In this document: positions 5,455-7,744 of the stretch, piece by piece
Layout of the letters: each line of letters starts with the position of its first letter
Position numbering within the stretch: position 1 is the first letter of the stretch
Assembly (NCBI GenBank): GCA_958438125.1
Contig: CAUBQN010000072.1
Coordinates: 1 to 7,744 of the forward strand
Direction of reading: 5' to 3'
DNA length: 7,744 bases
DNA from: an uncultured Collinsella sp.
GTDB lineage: Bacteria; Actinomycetota; Coriobacteriia; Coriobacteriales; Coriobacteriaceae
Made by a program: the position numbers and the translations under genes
The notes under the pieces: model-generated
What the model was told of the DNA's origin: nothing
The model's input: only the letters and a program-made list of their open reading frames with translations
Databases searched by the model: none

Positions 5455-6294
5455 ATGGGAGCCGTCCACGTTCGCACGCCTAAGAACTTTGTGCTCGAAG
5501 AGCGCCTGGAGCGCTACGCCGATGCGATCGAGACGAACCCCGAGGCCTATGCCGGAGATTGGCGCGAGGCCTGTGCGCCCGCAGGCGGCAAGCCCTTCGA
5601 GCACCTTCACCTGGATCTTGGCTGCGGCAAGGGAACGTACCTTGTAGAGCGTGCGGTCCGCGAGCCAAACACGCTCTTTATCGGCATGGATCAGGAGCCC
5701 ATCTGCATCGCCTATGCCGCACAGAAAATCTGCGCGCAAGAGCTGTCCAATGCACTCGTCCTGCCCCGAGGCGCCGCATCGCTGCCGCAGCTGTTTGCCG
5801 CAGGCGAGCTCGATGCCATCACCATCAACTTTCCCACGCCGCAGCCCAAGGCCAAGTACGCCAAAAAACGACTCGTCCATGTCGACCATCTGATGCTCTA
5901 CCGCCCGCTCTTTGCAGCCGGCGCCACCGTCACGCTGCGAACCGACAGCAAGCCATTGCGCGACTATGCCCTGGGGCAGTTTGCCGCGGCCGGCTACGAC
6001 ACACTTTGGGTAAGTGACGACGTTCGCCGCGACCATCCCGAGCATCCCGAGACCGAGTACGAGTGCCGCACGCGCGAGATGGGTGCCGCCGTCTATGGCA
6101 TTTGTGCCACACCCGGCGCGCAGCCAACCGACGAACAGCTCGCGGCGGGCCGCGCGCAGGAGCAAAGCCTTGCCTGCTACCTGCCCGACAACCTCGATGA
6201 GCTCACCTATATACCTCTGGGCATGGAAGAGGCCGTCGAGAACTTTAGAAACCGCGCCCGCAAAGGCAAGAAGCGCCTGCCGCAAGAGTCCTAG
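5455..6294 (+). CDS. trmB: tRNA (guanine-46-N7)-methyltransferase TrmB, divergent
   Basis: The protein has 279 residues. TrmB transfers a methyl group from SAM to N7 of guanine-46 in the variable loop of tRNA, in the cytoplasm. The ATG at 5455 has AAGGAG 4 nt upstream. Visible family motifs: LDLGCGKGTYL (53-63), FIGMDQE (75-81), AITINFPTPQPK (121-132) followed by the basic AKYAKKRL, LRTDSK (161-166), and TEYE at 200-203 with the typical following MGAAVYGI. The family's NFxDPWPK motif is NFPTPQPK here. The conserved Asp and Trp are replaced by Thr and Gln, while the pattern of prolines and the Lys-rich continuation are kept. A C-terminal extension of about 55 residues follows the core and ends in a basic RARKGKKR stretch, which could contact tRNA. 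The gene is probably transcribed from the 5336-5454 gap or by read-through from the methyltransferase gene. Family membership is secure; altered activity or specificity is possible. Confidence 0.9.
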   Translation: MGAVHVRTPKNFVLEERLERYADAIETNPEAYAGDWREACAPAGGKPFEHLHLDLGCGKGTYLVERAVREPNTLFIGMDQEPICIAYAAQKICAQELSNALVLPRGAASLPQLFAAGELDAITINFPTPQPKAKYAKKRLVHVDHLMLYRPLFAAGATVTLRTDSKPLRDYALGQFAAAGYDTLWVSDDVRRDHPEHPETEYECRTREMGAAVYGICATPGAQPTDEQLAAGRAQEQSLACYLPDNLDELTYIPLGMEEAVENFRNRARKGKKRLPQES

Positions 6295-6359
6295 GGGCTT
6301 CTGATGGTCGCGGCGTCAGTAAACAAGCGCAAATAGGCACCAGCGAACGGCCCTCAAGC

Positions 6360-6482
6360 CTAAGTGAGTAGACTTTTTTGCAATAGCCAAGCACATCCCG
6401 CATAGCGAAAACTAAAACCGCAGGTAGAACCCTTGCGCAAAAGCTATGTGCTCGCGACATTGCAAAAAGTCTACTCACTTAG
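6360..6482. repeat. 123-nt inverted-repeat element (MITE-like or long hairpin)
   Basis: The left arm (6360-6384) and right arm (6459-6482) are near-perfect reverse complements over 24-25 nt. They begin CTAAGTGAGTAGAC and differ by one base in a T run (six T on the left, five A on the right). Between them lie a nested pair AGCACAT (6390-6396) / ATGTGCT (6446-6452) and a palindrome TTGCGCAA (6433-6440), so the RNA would fold into one long branched hairpin. The interior is AT-richer than the genes around it. The arms begin TA and end TA, as in Tc1/IS630-type MITEs, but the palindrome itself would also produce this. No transposase is present. Alternatives are a bidirectional terminator or a dispersed intergenic repeat. 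Confidence 0.75.
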
Positions 6483-6503
6483 CTAGCGACTACACTAAAC
6501 GGC

Positions 6504-6518
6504 TGGGCAGAACGCCCA
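6504..6518 (+). terminator. Small hairpin downstream of the inverted-repeat element
   Basis: TGGGC-AGAAC-GCCCA gives a 5-bp stem and 5-nt loop, followed by TTTCC. The T tract is too short for confidence. It could assist termination of the trmB transcript. Confidence 0.25.
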
Positions 6519-6564
6519 TTTCCTGCATTTTCTCGCGCGCTGGCGCCCCGCGCCGACGCTACGC

Positions 6565-6570
6565 CATAAT
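6565..6570 (+). promoter_or_regulatory. Possible -10 box of the helicase gene
   Basis: CATAAT matches 5 of 6 consensus bases and would start transcription about 27 nt before the helicase ATG. No convincing -35 lies 16-18 nt upstream, where the sequence is GC-rich, so the call is tentative. Confidence 0.3.
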
Positions 6571-6603
6571 AGTTGGCGGACAATCGCGAGAGAAAGCAAA
6601 CAC

Positions 6604-7744
6604 ATGGCACAGACCACGACAGATACCGCCGCCAGCACCATCTCCGGCGCCGGGGCCGCCAGCTCATTCTCGGGCGGCACGGGAACCGAAGCCGAATTCG
6701 GCTCGCTCGGCGCGCTCTCCCCCACCTGGTGGGAGCCCGAGGACGGCAGCGAGCCCGAACCATGGCTCACGTCCGATCAGGCCTTCGAACGCTTCTTTGA
6801 ATGGACGAGCGATCGCGGCATTGAGCTGTGGGATCACCAAGAAGAAGCCCTCATGGACCTGGCCGCCGGCGATCACGTCATTTTGGGAACACCGACCGGA
6901 TCGGGCAAGTCGCTTGTCGCGCTGGGCATGCTCTTTATGGGCATGGCACAGGGCAAGCGCTGCTACTACACGGCTCCTATCAAGGCTCTGGTCAGCGAAA
7001 AGTTCTTCGATCTGGTACAGGTACTCGGCCGCGATAACGTTGGCATGATCACCGGCGATACGCACATCAACACTAAGGCGCCCGTCATCTGCTGCACGGC
7101 CGAAATCCTTGCCAACGATGCACTGCGCGAGGGCGAGGGCGCCGACGTGGGCTGCGTGGCCATGGACGAGTTCCACTACTTTGCCGACCCCGACCGCGGC
7201 TGGGCATGGCAGGTGCCGCTGCTCACCCTGCCCCACACGCAGTTTATGCTCATGAGCGCCACGCTCGGCGATGTCACCGCGATCGCCGCCTCGCTCGAGG
7301 AACACACCGGCGCTGCTTGCGACTTGGTTGTCGACGCCCCGCGTCCTGTTCCGCTGAACTACGACTATGTGACGACCTCCCTCGAGGGCACCGTCGAGCT
7401 CGCTATGCGCCGCGGCGAGTCCCCGCTCTATATCGTGCACTTTAGCCAGGATGCCGCCCTTGCGACGGCACAGTCGCTCGCCAATTTTGGCATCGCCAGC
7501 AAGGAGCAGCGCGAGGCCATCAAAGAGGCGGCCAAGGGCACGAGCTTCTCGACGGCCTTTGGTAAGATTCTCAAACGCCTGCTTGGATGCGGCGTCGGCG
7601 TGCACCATGCTGGCATGTTGCCGCGCTATCGCCTGCTGGTCGAGCGCTTGGCGCAGCAGGGCCTGCTGCCCGTCATCTGCGGTACCGATACGCTCGGCGT
7701 CGGCATCAACGTGCCCATCCACACCGTGGTGCTCACCGCGCTCA
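6604..7744 (+). CDS. Ski2-like DExH-box helicase, DUF3516 type (N-terminal 380 residues)
   Basis: The frame is open from the ATG at 6604 to the right edge, 380 codons, so the C-terminus is missing. Only a weak purine-rich site (GAGAGAAAG) precedes it, but no better start is near. Residues 1-45 are low-complexity (Thr/Ala/Gly/Ser) and probably disordered. The RecA-like domains follow: Walker A GTPTGSGKS (95-103), motif Ia TAPIKALVSEK (123-133), GMITGD (147-152), CCTAEILAN (163-171), Walker B MDEFHYFADPDRGWAWQ (187-203), motif III MSATLGD (217-223), YIVHF with motif IV (276-280), GVHHAGMLPRYR (332-343) and GTDTLGVGINVP (360-371). The DEFH box and the DPDRGWAWQ sequence are typical of Actinomycetota Ski2/HelY-like helicases carrying a C-terminal DUF3516. 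Relatives are ATP-driven nucleic-acid unwinding enzymes, mostly acting on RNA. The substrate here is unknown. It is read in the same direction as trmB but is separated by 309 nt, so it probably has its own promoter. Confidence 0.9.
   Translation, partial: MAQTTTDTAASTISGAGAASSFSGGTGTEAEFGSLGALSPTWWEPEDGSEPEPWLTSDQAFERFFEWTSDRGIELWDHQEEALMDLAAGDHVILGTPTGSGKSLVALGMLFMGMAQGKRCYYTAPIKALVSEKFFDLVQVLGRDNVGMITGDTHINTKAPVICCTAEILANDALREGEGADVGCVAMDEFHYFADPDRGWAWQVPLLTLPHTQFMLMSATLGDVTAIAASLEEHTGAACDLVVDAPRPVPLNYDYVTTSLEGTVELAMRRGESPLYIVHFSQDAALATAQSLANFGIASKEQREAIKEAAKGTSFSTAFGKILKRLLGCGVGVHHAGMLPRYRLLVERLAQQGLLPVICGTDTLGVGINVPIHTVVLTAL

Larger units (their letters stand above)
6295..6603. other. 309-nt intergenic stretch between trmB and the helicase gene
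   Basis: Nothing that looks like a protein was found. Positions 6295-6359 show no clear element. Positions 6360-6482 are a long inverted-repeat element, 6504-6518 a small hairpin, and 6565-6570 a possible -10 box for the helicase gene. No clear trmB terminator lies directly after its stop, so the inverted-repeat element may serve that purpose. Confidence 0.6.

Noticed and set aside
5437..6285. 282-codon minus-strand frame opposite trmB
   Set aside because: TrmB motifs on the plus strand are unambiguous; this is a codon-bias shadow.
6664..7722. 352-codon minus-strand frame opposite the helicase gene
   Set aside because: It lies wholly inside the helicase reading frame, whose Walker A, DEFH and SAT motifs are intact.
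1..7744. CRISPR array, tRNA/rRNA genes, insertion sequence genes, known riboswitches
   Set aside because: No regularly spaced direct repeats, no tRNA-like cloverleaf and no transposase motifs were seen by eye in either strand. The intergenic stretches are too short for most riboswitches.

Overview
This is GC-rich DNA (by eye around 60%) with compact bacterial gene layout, strong AGGAGG/AAGGAG ribosome sites and some GTG start use. Three features point to a gut Actinomycetota of the Coriobacteriia type, with Collinsella or a relative as the best guess. They are a single-subunit bacterial Elp3, a DUF3516-type Ski2-like helicase, and an XRE-regulator/DUF4097 pair. The taxonomic call rests on gene content and style, not on a database match.

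Layout. Positions 1-4195 are read leftward. From right to left they hold an XRE-type DNA-binding protein with a coiled-coil/Ala-rich linker and two membrane segments (3479-4195). It overlaps by 4 nt a membrane-anchored DUF4097 'toast-rack' beta-repeat protein (2580-3482). A strong hairpin follows (2499-2532), then Elp3 (573-2480), and directly abutting Elp3 a spermidine-synthase-like protein with an N-terminal membrane anchor that runs off the left edge (1-572). Positions 4196-4462 are a divergent control region with inverted repeats. From 4463 everything is read rightward: a class I SAM methyltransferase with Trm9-like features (4463-5335), trmB (5455-6294), a 309-nt gap carrying a 123-nt inverted-repeat element (6360-6482), and the N-terminal 380 residues of a Ski2-like DExH helicase (6604 to the right edge).

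How the genes may work together. Four of the seven genes plausibly act on RNA. Elp3 makes the cm5 group on wobble uridine-34 of tRNA. The methyltransferase at 4463 looks, from remembered family motifs, like Trm9, which in eukaryotes methylates the Elp3 product. TrmB makes m7G46 in tRNA. The helicase belongs to an RNA-remodelling superfamily. The most interesting hypothesis is therefore a compact bacterial wobble-uridine pathway (Elp3 plus a Trm9-like enzyme), with the XRE/DUF4097 envelope-sensing pair inserted between. The SpeE-like protein is translationally coupled to Elp3. It lacks residues needed for aminopropyl transfer, so it is probably not a polyamine synthase.

No tRNA, rRNA, CRISPR array, transposase or recognisable riboswitch was seen.
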